64,000 nt of DNA from Acidobacteriaceae bacterium. GTDB taxonomy: Bacteria; Acidobacteriota; Terriglobia; Terriglobales; Acidobacteriaceae. Each line of letters opens with the position of its first letter. The stretch's first letter is position 1. The stretch spans positions 1-64,000 of the forward strand of contig JASHOC010000235.1 in NCBI GenBank assembly GCA_030041305.1. Direction: 5' to 3'. Made by a program: the position numbers and the translations under genes. Positions 16,241 through 25,041 of this stretch are shown here, piece by piece. Under the pieces are notes generated by a model, which saw only the letters and a list, made by a program, of their open reading frames with translations, was not told where the DNA came from and ran no database searches.

Positions 16241-18121
16241 TTAGCGGGCCGGTGCGCCGACGCTGCCGGACGGTGCGGACGGTCCGGACGGTGCCTGACG
16301 GGCAATGGTGATGACCCTGGTGCGCTGCCTTCCATTGTCACGGTCGAAGCTGATCTCGACGCCCAAGGGCCGAAGGTTAGGGTTGAGACGGCGGAGCGCT
16401 CCGGCAAGACCACGCGCGGTCTTCGGCCATTCAGGATTGCGCCGAACCGAATCGGGCACCGTCGGCTCCAACAGGTGCAGCAACTGCTCGGCGGTTCCCG
16501 TCCACGGCCCCCTCTCGATCAGCTTGAGGACCGGGGTGGTGAGGAAGCTGGTCTCAAGTGCAACTTCATTCGCCCGATGGCGGTTCTCAATGAAGGCCTT
16601 CATGAACGCACCGCGCTCCCAGCCCAACCCCGGTTCCGCCGCCGAGATCCAAACCGCAAAGTCCGCCATGCGGGGAAGATGCAGGAGGTCCACCGACGGC
16701 TCTTCGCGAAGCGCTCCGGCGACGACGGTGAGCAGCGCGCCCAGGATGCGCGGCTGCGCCTCGCCAAACTCCGCCCAGAACTGGCGCTCGGTCTTCCGTT
16801 CGCTGGAATGAATCGCAGGAAGATTGATGACCAGGGAGCGGTCAAGGAGATCGCCGCGCGTAGCGAGTTCTTCAATCCCCGTCAGGATGACCGGGCGCTG
16901 CGCATCGAGGATGGTCTCATCGGTATCGGTGTGAAGCTTCCGGGTCCCCAGCCCGCCGCCGGTCGAAAGGCGGCAGAGCGCGTCGGACAGGGAGTCGGCA
17001 ACTTTCGACAGGTTGTCGAGCACGATCATCCAACCGTTGATGGCCGCGATCATCAGGTCGCGCCCATCCTTCGGTTCGCTGCGTACAGGCGCGAGGTTCG
17101 GATCGACGAGAGCCCGAAGGACGCGGGCCGTGGTGGTCTTCGCGCTGCCGTGCTCGCCATGTAAGGCGGCCAAAGGATACGGACCGTGAGGACGCAGAGC
17201 GGCCAGAAGCCATGCGACGATGAGCATCCAGTCGGTCTCATCGTGAACGTTGAGGAAAGGCCGAAGCTCGTCGATGCTGCCATCGGCGACAGGCGCTGGA
17301 AGAGCCCTCATCCCCTTCGCGCGCCGAAACTTGACCGGGGCATCGTCTACCAGACCCCACCCGGCGGGGGTGATCTCGACTACGGTGCGGTCCTCGTCCG
17401 CAAGGTCAATATATACGTTGCCCTCGTGCTCCGCGACCCGGGTAAAGACGCGGATCGTCGGACCCACAAACTTCGCCTTCGCCTCCAGAACGCCGATGGC
17501 CTCCTTCATGGCGTTGGCGGAAGGAGCACCCTGCGAGTCCATGAAGAACTGGTGGGTGAGCCAGTGCTTGAAGTTATTGCTCCTCACCGCCCATGTTTCT
17601 TCGCCGCGCTCCACTTCAACGCTGGCGAAGGCCTCCTGGTCATGGTTATGGAAGAGGAACGCGGGCTCCGCCAAGCGAATCAGACGATCCGAATCCTTTT
17701 CCTTCCCGTCGGCACTGAGGACGTTCGGGATGGACTTGGCCTTCGCGGCTGCTCCAGATTTCGGCGAGACGGCGCGCTGGCTGTCGAAGGGGGTCCCAGA
17801 AGTAGGCGGATGCACCTGGTGCGCCTTCTGCCCGGCCAGAATCGGGACAACCTTTCCAAGGCGATTTGCAGGCCCAATTTCGTCTGTCGTGCTCCAATCG
17901 TCCGAACCGTCCGAACCGTCCGCAATCGACGGGAGTGCGACCGTGGCCACCGGAGCGCTCATCGCCGTGACCGAGTGATTCGTTTCGGGGGCGTTCATTT
18001 GCGGCTCCCCCTCAGCCTTGTTGTTGGTATCGAACGGTCCCGCGTAGTCGTTCGGCGGAACCACCTGCTGGCCCATGTGTGCGTGACCGAGCCCAGCGTC
18101 CATATTAGAGTTGGTTGTCAT
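16241..18121 (-). CDS. Element-borne P-loop ATPase (helicase/primase-associated type)
   Basis: A 626-residue protein. Residues 1-120 are low-complexity and polar. Residues 130-290 form an N-terminal domain (VEITPAGWGLVDDAPVKFRR). Residues 300-520 are an ATPase with Walker A GEHGSAKTTTA and an acidic strand WMIVLDNLSK, then SDALCRLSTGGGLGTRKL and RPVILTGIEELATRGDLLDRSL. This architecture is common in phage and integrative-element proteins next to primases and is thought to act in replication, but the exact role is not established. GAGGATC precedes the ATG. It is divergent from the CHC2-Toprim primase, so the two probably share a control region. Confidence 0.75.
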   Translation of the reverse strand: MTTNSNMDAGLGHAHMGQQVVPPNDYAGPFDTNNKAEGEPQMNAPETNHSVTAMSAPVATVALPSIADGSDGSDDWSTTDEIGPANRLGKVVPILAGQKAHQVHPPTSGTPFDSQRAVSPKSGAAAKAKSIPNVLSADGKEKDSDRLIRLAEPAFLFHNHDQEAFASVEVERGEETWAVRSNNFKHWLTHQFFMDSQGAPSANAMKEAIGVLEAKAKFVGPTIRVFTRVAEHEGNVYIDLADEDRTVVEITPAGWGLVDDAPVKFRRAKGMRALPAPVADGSIDELRPFLNVHDETDWMLIVAWLLAALRPHGPYPLAALHGEHGSAKTTTARVLRALVDPNLAPVRSEPKDGRDLMIAAINGWMIVLDNLSKVADSLSDALCRLSTGGGLGTRKLHTDTDETILDAQRPVILTGIEELATRGDLLDRSLVINLPAIHSSERKTERQFWAEFGEAQPRILGALLTVVAGALREEPSVDLLHLPRMADFAVWISAAEPGLGWERGAFMKAFIENRHRANEVALETSFLTTPVLKLIERGPWTGTAEQLLHLLEPTVPDSVRRNPEWPKTARGLAGALRRLNPNLRPLGVEISFDRDNGRQRTRVITIARQAPSGPSAPSGSVGAPAR

Positions 18122-18503
18122 GCGTGATCCTCAATCAGAAATTAGGCGGCAGATCCAAACCCCCTGACCCATTGCGCGGGGGAACGAATTTCGCACCTAA
18201 CTGGAATTACTGTTCCCCAGGTTCGCTCCCAATTATTGAGAATTTTTTTTCTGGTGGCCATGGGCTCGCCAGCGTTTGCTCAATGCTTGCGGAGCCCTGA
18301 AAAGGTGAATGACTTCCGGTTGCCTTCCTCCTGGGAAACGCTAGCAAGAGAATCGGGCCACGGCGCGAACGCCGCCACAATCACTTCCACCCTCAGTGGG
18401 TAACACGATCTCGGCGTCGCCGCCTCTCGCGCGAGTCGCACATTCTGCAACTTTCGTGGGAGTGAAAATTCCAGGGAGCGGCTTTGAAGCGGTATTTCCT
18501 CAC
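18122..18503. promoter_or_regulatory. Divergent control region between ATPase and primase
   Basis: About 380 bp separate divergent genes of the replication module. It includes AT-rich stretches (for example AATTATTGAGAATTTTTTTC near 18232) in an otherwise GC-rich region. Promoters and possibly the element's replication start could lie here. No iterons were seen. Confidence 0.35.
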
Positions 18504-19739
18504 ATGGCAATTAATAGGGGATTCCGCAAAGAGCGGCTGCCTGATCCGCTCACCTACTACAAACGCGAGGGCTTGAAGCTCCATGGGAGCGGCAAATGGC
18601 GCAGCGCCCGCTGCCCCTTTCACAAGGACCGTGATCCGAGCCTGCGCATTCACGTACCGAGTGGGGGCTTCAACTGCCACGGGTGCGGAGCAAAAGGCGG
18701 CGATGTTCTCGATTTTCATCAGCGGCGGCATGGGCTGAAATTCGCCGAGGCCGCAAAGGACTTGGGCGCTTGGGAGGAGCCGCTTCCAGTTCCAACTGTG
18801 ACTCCCGCTAAGGCTTCCTCCGGTCAGGATCGTCACGAAACCGCGAAGGAAGCTGCGAGACGTCTGGCTACCATGTTCCTAGGCAAGGACTTTGTACCCG
18901 AGGCGCTGCACGAGTACCGTGACGAGCGTGGCGCACCCCTCTACTGGGTGATCCGGGCGAGGAACACGAACACGGGCAAGAAGTGGATCAGGCCAATGCT
19001 GAATGTAGACGGCTGTTTCCAACTGGGTAAGCCAGAATTTGAAAATGGAACGAAGCCGTTGTACGGCCTCGACCTGCTGGCCCGTTATCCGGGCAAAATG
19101 GTAGTGGTCTGCGAGGGCGAGATGTGCGCCGACGTCCTGCGTAAACGTGGGCTGTTGGCGATCACCTCAGGCGGCGCAACTTCAGCCGAAGGTGCCGACT
19201 GGACTCCGCTGGCCGGACGGCAGGTCATCTTCTGGCCGGATCACGATGATCCAGGACAACAGTATGCCAAGGACGTGGCTAAGCGGCTCAACGAGATTGG
19301 GTGCCGCACTGAGGTGATCGACGCGGCGCAGCTTGGGCTGGATAAGGGTGGGGATGCTGTCGATTGGCTCAAGGCCCATCCAGAGGCATCCAAGGACGAG
19401 ATCGTTGGCTTGCCCAGGCAGGGCTCGCCCGATGCCGCCTCGATTGCGCCCACGATCCGGGCTTCTGCCCCCGTTCCGGTGCACGCCGATCTGGCCATCA
19501 TCGCCCGCTGGTGCGCCGAGCGCTGCGTTCGCGATTCGCGGGCCTGGACCTCAATTGAGGCGCTTTACCGGGACCTGTGCGACTGGTGCGGTGCGGACTA
19601 TGCGTTTGCGCCCGGCGAGTTTGTTGACCTGCTGACCGAGATGGGCGTTATGGCGGGAACGGAGTTCGCCCAAGGGTTGGTGCTCGCTTGTGACCACGAC
19701 GCGGTCGCGGTTGCCGAAGACGGTGACAGCGGGCGGTAG
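18504..19739 (+). CDS. CHC2 zinc-finger / Toprim primase
   Basis: A 411-residue primase-like protein without a helicase domain. The CHC2 zinc finger is near residues 30-75: RCPFHKDRDPSLRIH, then FNCHGCGAKGGDVLDF. A Toprim domain follows (about 195-300) with VVVCEGEMCADVLR carrying the catalytic glutamate and FWPDHDDPGQ carrying the acidic pair. The last 90 residues hold a small helical domain (RAWTSIEALYRDLCDWC). Its job would be to lay RNA primers for the element's replication. The start is uncertain: the frame is open from 18396, but the domain begins soon after the ATG at 18504 and no strong ribosome site marks either. Confidence 0.85.
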   Translation: MAINRGFRKERLPDPLTYYKREGLKLHGSGKWRSARCPFHKDRDPSLRIHVPSGGFNCHGCGAKGGDVLDFHQRRHGLKFAEAAKDLGAWEEPLPVPTVTPAKASSGQDRHETAKEAARRLATMFLGKDFVPEALHEYRDERGAPLYWVIRARNTNTGKKWIRPMLNVDGCFQLGKPEFENGTKPLYGLDLLARYPGKMVVVCEGEMCADVLRKRGLLAITSGGATSAEGADWTPLAGRQVIFWPDHDDPGQQYAKDVAKRLNEIGCRTEVIDAAQLGLDKGGDAVDWLKAHPEASKDEIVGLPRQGSPDAASIAPTIRASAPVPVHADLAIIARWCAERCVRDSRAWTSIEALYRDLCDWCGADYAFAPGEFVDLLTEMGVMAGTEFAQGLVLACDHDAVAVAEDGDSGR

Positions 19740-19828
19740 ATCATCGCGCCGATCCACCTCACCATCTGCACCCAAATTCCAGCTAATTCGATATCGACGT
19801 CCTTGTAGAGCCAAAGGAGGCTCCACAA

Positions 19829-20098
19829 ATGAAACAGGTATCAGACGCCGAAGCCGACCACCTCAACTCGAAAGCCTACGCCCACGAGCCGATCCTCGAC
19901 ACGCTCGCGGCACATCCACGGACATGGTTCCAAATCTCCTGGCATGAACTGCCGACGCGGGGAACGGACGAGGATAAGCTCCACGCGTTGATCGACGAGT
20001 CACGGCAGTATGCAGGGCTGTTCGTCTTCTATGGCTGCGATGACGGTGATGCGGGCGGCGTTTACGGGATGTGCGCCGGGCCGGTGGCCGGGGCGTGA
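19829..20098 (+). CDS. Small hypothetical protein
   Basis: An 89-residue protein with a very good Shine-Dalgarno (AAAGGAGG) 8 nt before its ATG, downstream of and co-directional with the primase. It is acidic with an aromatic centre (HPRTWFQISWHELPTRGTDED). No family recognised. The strong ribosome site and operon position are the reasons for calling it. Confidence 0.6.
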   Translation: MKQVSDAEADHLNSKAYAHEPILDTLAAHPRTWFQISWHELPTRGTDEDKLHALIDESRQYAGLFVFYGCDDGDAGGVYGMCAGPVAGA

Positions 20099-20465
20099 AA
20101 ACCGCTCCGACCTAGGCCTCTCGGTGGGTGGTCTCCTGTGTAGACGCGGGCGTAGCCGTACTTCATTGTGGACAATCCCGGCGGAGGAAGGCGTTTTGAG
20201 GCCGGACTTGTGGGACAGACTTCCGGGACGGGCAAGCCCACGATTTCTGCGGGCTCGCGTCTTGTCCCGAAACTTACCTTTTGTGAAACAGGGAGGGGCA
20301 CGGCAGGATGCCCGTTCTTCACATTCGTACCCGCTACTTCGCCGGATTGCGGCTGCCGTGTAAACAGAGCCATGAACCTCACATCCTAGCGAATTCATGC
20401 TGAATGCCGCGACAGGTGCCTGAGCCAGCCCCAGAGCGTGGTTCCAAGGACAAGTTGAAATCCCC
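20099..20465. other. Non-coding, with a resolvase N-terminal scrap
   Basis: On the minus strand an ATG at 20166 reads MKYGYARVYTGDH for about 12 codons. This is the opening of Tn3-type resolvases (usually YGYARVST), with the catalytic serine replaced by Tyr. Similarity ends there. The rest shows nothing recognisable. It may mark the right edge of the element. Confidence 0.4.
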
Positions 20466-21647
20466 TCATGGTTGAAATGTGAAGGAATTGATGATCATCT
20501 CATCGCCTGTGCCGCTGACCGGAGCGCTTCCATTCAACAGCCAAAGGCTGATATGGACGCGCTCTTGTCCGGGCGGATGAATGTAGCTGCCGGTATAAGT
20601 CCATTGATAGATAACGTCAGCTGACCTAGGCGCGCTTGACCACCGGTTCCAGGTGGTGAACGTTACATGATTACTTTGCCATTCCATTTGGGTCGTGAAC
20701 TGAGCAGTGGACGGTTGGGTGCAATACATGATATTGCCCGGCACGGTATACGGCTGGACGACGAATTGGGCATTGTAGGGTACGGGAACGAGGCCTCCAA
20801 CGCCGCTGTATTCGTTATCCAGTTCCTGGCCGGAAGCGACGTAAATGAACAACGGGGCGGCAACTGTATTCGTGTCAAGCTGATCGAGATGCGAGCTCAC
20901 TTGGACTGTGTACGTGCCATAACCAAGGGACTGAGTGAGGTAAACCTCGCCGCACTGCCAGATGCCATCGATCTGGTTGATCTTCAAGTGCAGGCCGTCG
21001 GCTGCCATGTTGACGACCGATGTGTCATTGGTCCAGAAGTTGGGGCCTGGATCGAACTGGTCGCCCGACGAGTTGCCGGTCGTCTTGATGCCCCAGGTGT
21101 AGCCGCTGAATTGGAGGCTAATCGGTCCTGACGGGTAATTCGTCCAGGCCAAAACGCCTGGATCGAGCGCTGGGTCAGTAATCTCCGTCGCCGCAGGTGT
21201 GTAGCTCGCCGGATTGACGAGCAAAACCACAAGGCTGCTCCACGGGTTGGTTGAGCTCTGCCATGCTCCGCTCGCGGAAATATTGGTGAATGGTGCATCG
21301 ACCAAAGGTTGGACATACCATTCATTTGTAAGGGCAAAGATTACAATTTTATCCGTTGAATTGTCGGCGTTGCACACGTTGCCAGAGAGCTTAGTCGCGC
21401 CGCTCGTGGGTGTATTGAGAGTGACGGTTGGCTGCCCACCTGGCGAGGAGCTACATCCGCCACCTCCGCCACCGCCGCCACCACCTCCGCCACCTCCGCC
21501 GCATGAAGTCAGACCCGACGCGATCGCCACAACGTACAGGGTTCCCAGGAGCAAAACACGACGAAGCACTTGTGCCCGGCGGGCTCCTGCGGTAAGTGTC
21601 ATCGCTTGAATGACCGCACGCAAAGAGTCGAATCGCAGGAATCTCAT
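20466..21647 (-). CDS. Secreted lipoprotein, glycoside hydrolase family 16-like
   Basis: A 393-residue protein with a hydrophobic signal and lipobox (SGLTSC) near residue 49. The Cys begins a run of 15 glycines, then a second Cys. The N-terminal part (about 70-180) looks like an Ig-like adhesion domain. The C-terminal 220 residues have the jelly-roll look of GH16/concanavalin-A-like proteins (GLHLKINQIDGIWQCGEVYL, VHISLWLLNG). The canonical GH16 ExDxxE catalytic motif was not found, so it may bind rather than cut polysaccharide. AGAGG precedes the start at 21647; an internal ATG at 21602 would give a cleaner signal peptide. Confidence 0.65.
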   Translation of the reverse strand: MRFLRFDSLRAVIQAMTLTAGARRAQVLRRVLLLGTLYVVAIASGLTSCGGGGGGGGGGGGGGGCSSSPGGQPTVTLNTPTSGATKLSGNVCNADNSTDKIVIFALTNEWYVQPLVDAPFTNISASGAWQSSTNPWSSLVVLLVNPASYTPAATEITDPALDPGVLAWTNYPSGPISLQFSGYTWGIKTTGNSSGDQFDPGPNFWTNDTSVVNMAADGLHLKINQIDGIWQCGEVYLTQSLGYGTYTVQVSSHLDQLDTNTVAAPLFIYVASGQELDNEYSGVGGLVPVPYNAQFVVQPYTVPGNIMYCTQPSTAQFTTQMEWQSNHVTFTTWNRWSSAPRSADVIYQWTYTGSYIHPPGQERVHISLWLLNGSAPVSGTGDEMIINSFTFQP

Positions 21648-22124
21648 ATCGCCAGCCTCTGCTCGAAATTCACGAAGCGTTGGCGGGAAGTCTGGACACT
21701 AGAAGCAATCTCGTGGATGAATCGAATCAGTCAACATCAGCCGTAAGTTGTTGAATTAATGTCCACCGCTTCATTTCCGTTCTTGAGCGCTGCGTTTTTT
21801 CAAGTTTTCACTCCCGCTCATTTACAAGAACTTGTACCGTGGTTATCGAACTTGATTCATCCATGGGAGCGCTTCTAGGAGTGAAGGGAGATGGAAAAGC
21901 CTCACTATGGGTTTCCCCTTTTGCTCCTAGGATTGGGCAGGTATACATCAGATTGTTTCCGTTGGTACTGGCGTTCTTGAAACCCTTCGTGCAGGGCGCA
22001 TCCGCAAATCCAGGGATAACGATTCCCCGCCGGTAACCTGGCAGACGGAGGTCGGAAATCAGCGCTTCTAAACGGCTTCTCAGGGTCCCGATTTCCCACT
22101 CTTTATCAAATGCTTGCCATTGGC
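21648..22124. other. No supported gene
   Basis: A 125-codon minus-strand frame (21808-22185) crosses this stretch but lacks a ribosome site, and its composition matches nothing known. It may be the frameshifted continuation of the NB-ARC relic next to it. Confidence 0.35.
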
Positions 22125-22243
22125 CGATCATCGTCGGTAACCGCCTTGGCCAACACCGATTTGCCGATGCTGCCCATTCCGGCATGCGCGGTGAGGGCGA
22201 TGGAGTGGCGTTGGTCTTCGCTAAACAGCGCGACGCGCAGGGC
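22125..22243 (-). pseudogene. Relic of an NB-ARC/STAND-type ATPase
   Basis: The minus-strand frame reads ALRVALFSEDQRHSIALTAH, then AGMGSIGKSVLAKAVTDD. This is the P-loop of an NB-ARC/STAND ATPase (GMGxIGKSxLAxA). These proteins are often sensors in bacterial defence or signalling. About 40 codons survive; the frame ends shortly after the Walker A and the remaining domains are absent. TPR fragments of the kind that end such proteins occur at about 29.7 kb. Confidence 0.65.
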
Positions 22244-22608
22244 TGCAGGGCGAGCAGGGCTGCAGGTCACCCCAGGTTGTTGGCAACGCGCGGAGGGGCG
22301 CAGAGGTAGGTGATCGGTAATCGCTTCGGGCAGTATGCGGTGCTGACTACCGGGCAGCCCTGTTGCTGTGTTAACAGACTGGAACGCGAGTTCGGCACCG
22401 CTAGGGCGCGGTGGAGACGGCGGCGACCCCGTGGGCACAAGCCCACGGAAATCGGCGCATATTCCACCAAATGCGATCGGGGTCGGCTATCACGCCGTCA
22501 ATTCATCGAGCGCCTTCCGCATTCCTTCCAGCCACTGATTCCAAAGGCTCCCAAATTCGAGGCCAAGCTCGTATTCCGCCTGGTACGGCACAAACGCGCG
22601 GGGGCCGT

Positions 22609-22936
22609 ACAGGAAAGCACGCCGTTGTCCAACGCCTCATACCCGATGCCTCTGCTCTCCAACTGCCGCTTCGCATATTCGTGCCCGTTCAGGCACAGCT
22701 AGGCGTTATAGGGAAAGTAGGAGCAGAACTTCAGAAAAAACGGCCCGAAGTTCCGATCCAGGCAGTAGAAATAGTAATGATTCACCAGGGCTGTGGACTT
22801 CACGATCCAGGCATAGCGCTTATAGGTTCGTGGGTTATGGGTTGTGGCGTTTCTCGGTGCGGTAGACAGTGCACTTCTCCTGCGCCTTTCCCACAAAGAC
22901 TACAACTTCGTCGTGCGGGAAAGCGGCCCGGCGCTG
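22609..22936 (-). pseudogene. Broken conserved hypothetical gene with in-frame TAG
   Basis: The segment reads DEVVVFVGKAQEKCTVYRTEKRHNP, shifts frame, then continues with YKRYAWIVKSTALVNHYYFYC and FGPFFLKFCSYFPYNA. A TAG at 22699-22701 follows, after which LCLNGHEYAKRQL and GYEALDNGVLSC carry on in frame. I recall this strongly conserved run from proteins of unknown function in many bacteria. One frameshift near 22840 and one nonsense codon, where a Lys codon is usual, inactivate it. Its 5' end is fused to an IS200 transposase fragment. Confidence 0.65.
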
Positions 22937-23146
22937 GTTAGCGATCCCGATCGCCATATGCACAGGGTCGCGGTTGATCGATCCGGCATAGATCAGCATC
23001 GCCAGACTGCGAGCGATCTCCCGCAACAACTCCCGGCAGCGCTGGCCCACTTCCCCTTCCAGAACCTGATATCGGCATTTCGTCGACCATACTAGGTGAT
23101 ACTTACAATCCCATACCGTGTGACTGCCACGCTTGTAGTCTTCCAT
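22937..23146 (-). mobile_element. tnpA: Truncated IS200/IS605 TnpA transposase
   Basis: The first 70 residues match Y1 HUH transposases of the IS200/IS605 group: EDYKRGSHTVWDCKYHLVWSTKCRYQVL. The HUH region, normally HxH within a segment like DHVHL, is degraded to RDPVHMAIG, and the half with the catalytic tyrosine is missing. The frame then runs straight into an unrelated protein. A subterminal hairpin typical of the left end lies upstream. The element is dead, though it could be mobilised in trans if both ends survive. Confidence 0.8.
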
Positions 23147-23169
23147 CCCTCCAAGCCTAGTCCCATCCG

Positions 23170-23183
23170 TCGCCTAAAGGCGA
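23170..23183. repeat. IS200/IS605-type end hairpin
   Basis: TCGCC-TAAA-GGCGA forms a small perfect hairpin just upstream of tnpA, followed by GGGGTTTACC. IS200/IS605 elements carry such subterminal hairpins for TnpA binding. A second hairpin (CCCC-TATC-GGGG) follows at about 23197-23208. Confidence 0.6.
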
Positions 23184-23245
23184 GGGGTTTACCGATCCCC
23201 TATCGGGGACTCTAAAAATCAGACATTCTCTCAAAGTGTCGTTCT

Positions 23246-24643
23246 TTAGCGGGCTGTTCGAAAAACTGGCAAGATGCCTTCGAAGTGTCTGAGAATGGAC
23301 CAAGCTTCGATTTGGTCTACGAGCTCCATCGCGATAGTTACGGCAATGAGCGCCATTTCGCCACCGAAATAGACGTGCACTCCTAAACCTCTCATCACTA
23401 AGTCCATGTGGGAAGAAACTAACATGCCGTCGATCCATCCACCGACGAGCGGAAGATGCTGTAGCCTTATGCCCCAAAACATCAAGTCCGGGACGATACA
23501 CAGAATTGTGAGATAGATGCCATCCGCAACCGCGATCCTGATAATAATATCATTGATGAAATCTGCCGTCCTGGGCCCAGGCATAATGCCCGGAATGAAG
23601 CTTCCTTCTTTAATTAGATTGTCGGCTATTTTCTTCGGGTCAAAAATAACAGCGGAATATAGAAGACAAAAGAAATTGATACATGCTGGCAATAAAACAT
23701 AGTAAAGCGGCTCACCGACCTGGGTGGTCTCCAAAAGAGACGTCATCCAGCTACCTCGATTTACCCGAAACAACTCTAGCAGTGCCCCTGGAATACTCAT
23801 TAATACGAGCGCGTAGAATAGAGGGCGAGCACCACCGGGGCTCAATCTGATAGGCATATACATATGACGAGAGCTGCCCCCCAATATTCTCCTGCCCCTT
23901 ATCTCCTTATCCTGTTGGATCGGTATTCGCCGCTCCGCGCGCTCCACCAATACGATGAATGGGACAACAGCTACCATCACGGCGCTGATGACTATCATTG
24001 TGATCACATTCCACTGGTGCGTCACAGCGTAGTTATAATAGACGGTGTCGGCAGCCGCCGGTAACTTCGTGACGATTCCTGTCAAGACCAGCATCGAAGA
24101 ACCGTTGCCGATGCCGCGCTCGCCGATCTGTTGGCTTATCCAAGTTATGAATGCCGACCCGGCAGTCATCGAGACGGTCGCCAATATCAAAAATCTGATC
24201 CCGGGTTGAATTACGACGCCCGACCGTGTGCGCAGGAGTAGTATTGCCGCACCTAAAGATATCAGAAAGGTTATGACGACGGATGTATGCGGGGTCCACC
24301 GATTAATCTTGCGCCGTCCCGCCTCGCCTTCCGAGCCAGCCTTCTTGAGGTTGGGAACCACCAAGCACAAGATTTGAATGATGATCTCTGCCGCGATGGT
24401 GGAAAGTCCACCGAGTGCGAAAATCGAGAGATGTTTGATATTCCCCGCCGCAATCGTATCCAGGAAGCCGAGAGCTGAAGACGAAGCTCCTCCGAAGGGG
24501 ATCTCCCACGCCCGAATATTGACGCCCGGAATTGGGATGAAGCCGCCCAGCCGGTACAGGGCTAACATGAACAGCGTGAATAGTATGCGGTTTCGATACT
24601 GCCGGTACCGAAAAACATTTCCGAAGGTGCTCGCATGAATCAT
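23246..24643 (-). CDS. secY: Orphan SecY-family translocase subunit
   Basis: A 465-residue SecY homologue with about ten membrane helices. Hallmarks are LYRLGGFIPIPGVN in helix 1, GNIKHLSIFALGG (plug/helix 2), AERRIPIQ in the cytoplasmic loop, SFIPGIMPG after helix 8, and a late YFGGEMALIAVTIAMELVDQIEAW. SecY forms the protein-conducting channel of the inner membrane. The gene stands alone, not with ribosomal proteins, adk or secA, and its AT content is higher than its neighbours. Some usual charged residues look altered. It is probably a second, horizontally acquired SecY with a specialised or redundant role. Confidence 0.85.
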   Translation of the reverse strand: MIHASTFGNVFRYRQYRNRILFTLFMLALYRLGGFIPIPGVNIRAWEIPFGGASSSALGFLDTIAAGNIKHLSIFALGGLSTIAAEIIIQILCLVVPNLKKAGSEGEAGRRKINRWTPHTSVVITFLISLGAAILLLRTRSGVVIQPGIRFLILATVSMTAGSAFITWISQQIGERGIGNGSSMLVLTGIVTKLPAAADTVYYNYAVTHQWNVITMIVISAVMVAVVPFIVLVERAERRIPIQQDKEIRGRRILGGSSRHMYMPIRLSPGGARPLFYALVLMSIPGALLELFRVNRGSWMTSLLETTQVGEPLYYVLLPACINFFCLLYSAVIFDPKKIADNLIKEGSFIPGIMPGPRTADFINDIIIRIAVADGIYLTILCIVPDLMFWGIRLQHLPLVGGWIDGMLVSSHMDLVMRGLGVHVYFGGEMALIAVTIAMELVDQIEAWSILRHFEGILPVFRTAR

Positions 24644-25041
24644 TGCGATCTCATTTGCGCGCCCCTTTCCCGGGAAGAGGTTCTGGAGGGGCGTGCCGGG
24701 CGGATGGCGCGTGGAAGCTGCGATATAAGTATAGCGGGGAGCTTGTTTCTTGCGGGTCCACGCGGTCTGATTAATGGAATCCAGCGTCGACGGGACGGGA
24801 AACGATGGCGCTGGTTAAAAAGAGGTCGCCGGGTTGATTCCGCCACCCGGCGGGTGTCTCTATGTGGAAGGGGGCCCACTCATCGAGTCGGTCGCGCTTC
24901 TGCTGTGAGGCGAGATGGGAATCCGTGCCCAATTCATTCGCGGCCTTATCGCGATGAGTGGGTCGCGAAGCCTTGCCGTCCAATTCGACTCGATTTCAAC
25001 GGTCCCTCGAAGGCCGGTCGGTTAGTGGTTGAAGCTGCTCC
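24644..25041. other. No supported gene
   Basis: Upstream region of the orphan secY on the minus strand. A plus-strand frame of 181 codons (24635-25180) crosses it but has arginine-rich, shadow-like composition. Confidence 0.35.

Noticed and set aside
21420-21510. CRISPR-like short repeat tract (CCGCCACCT)
   Set aside because: It is the codon run for 15 glycines in the lipoprotein. No spacers of constant length and no cas genes are present.
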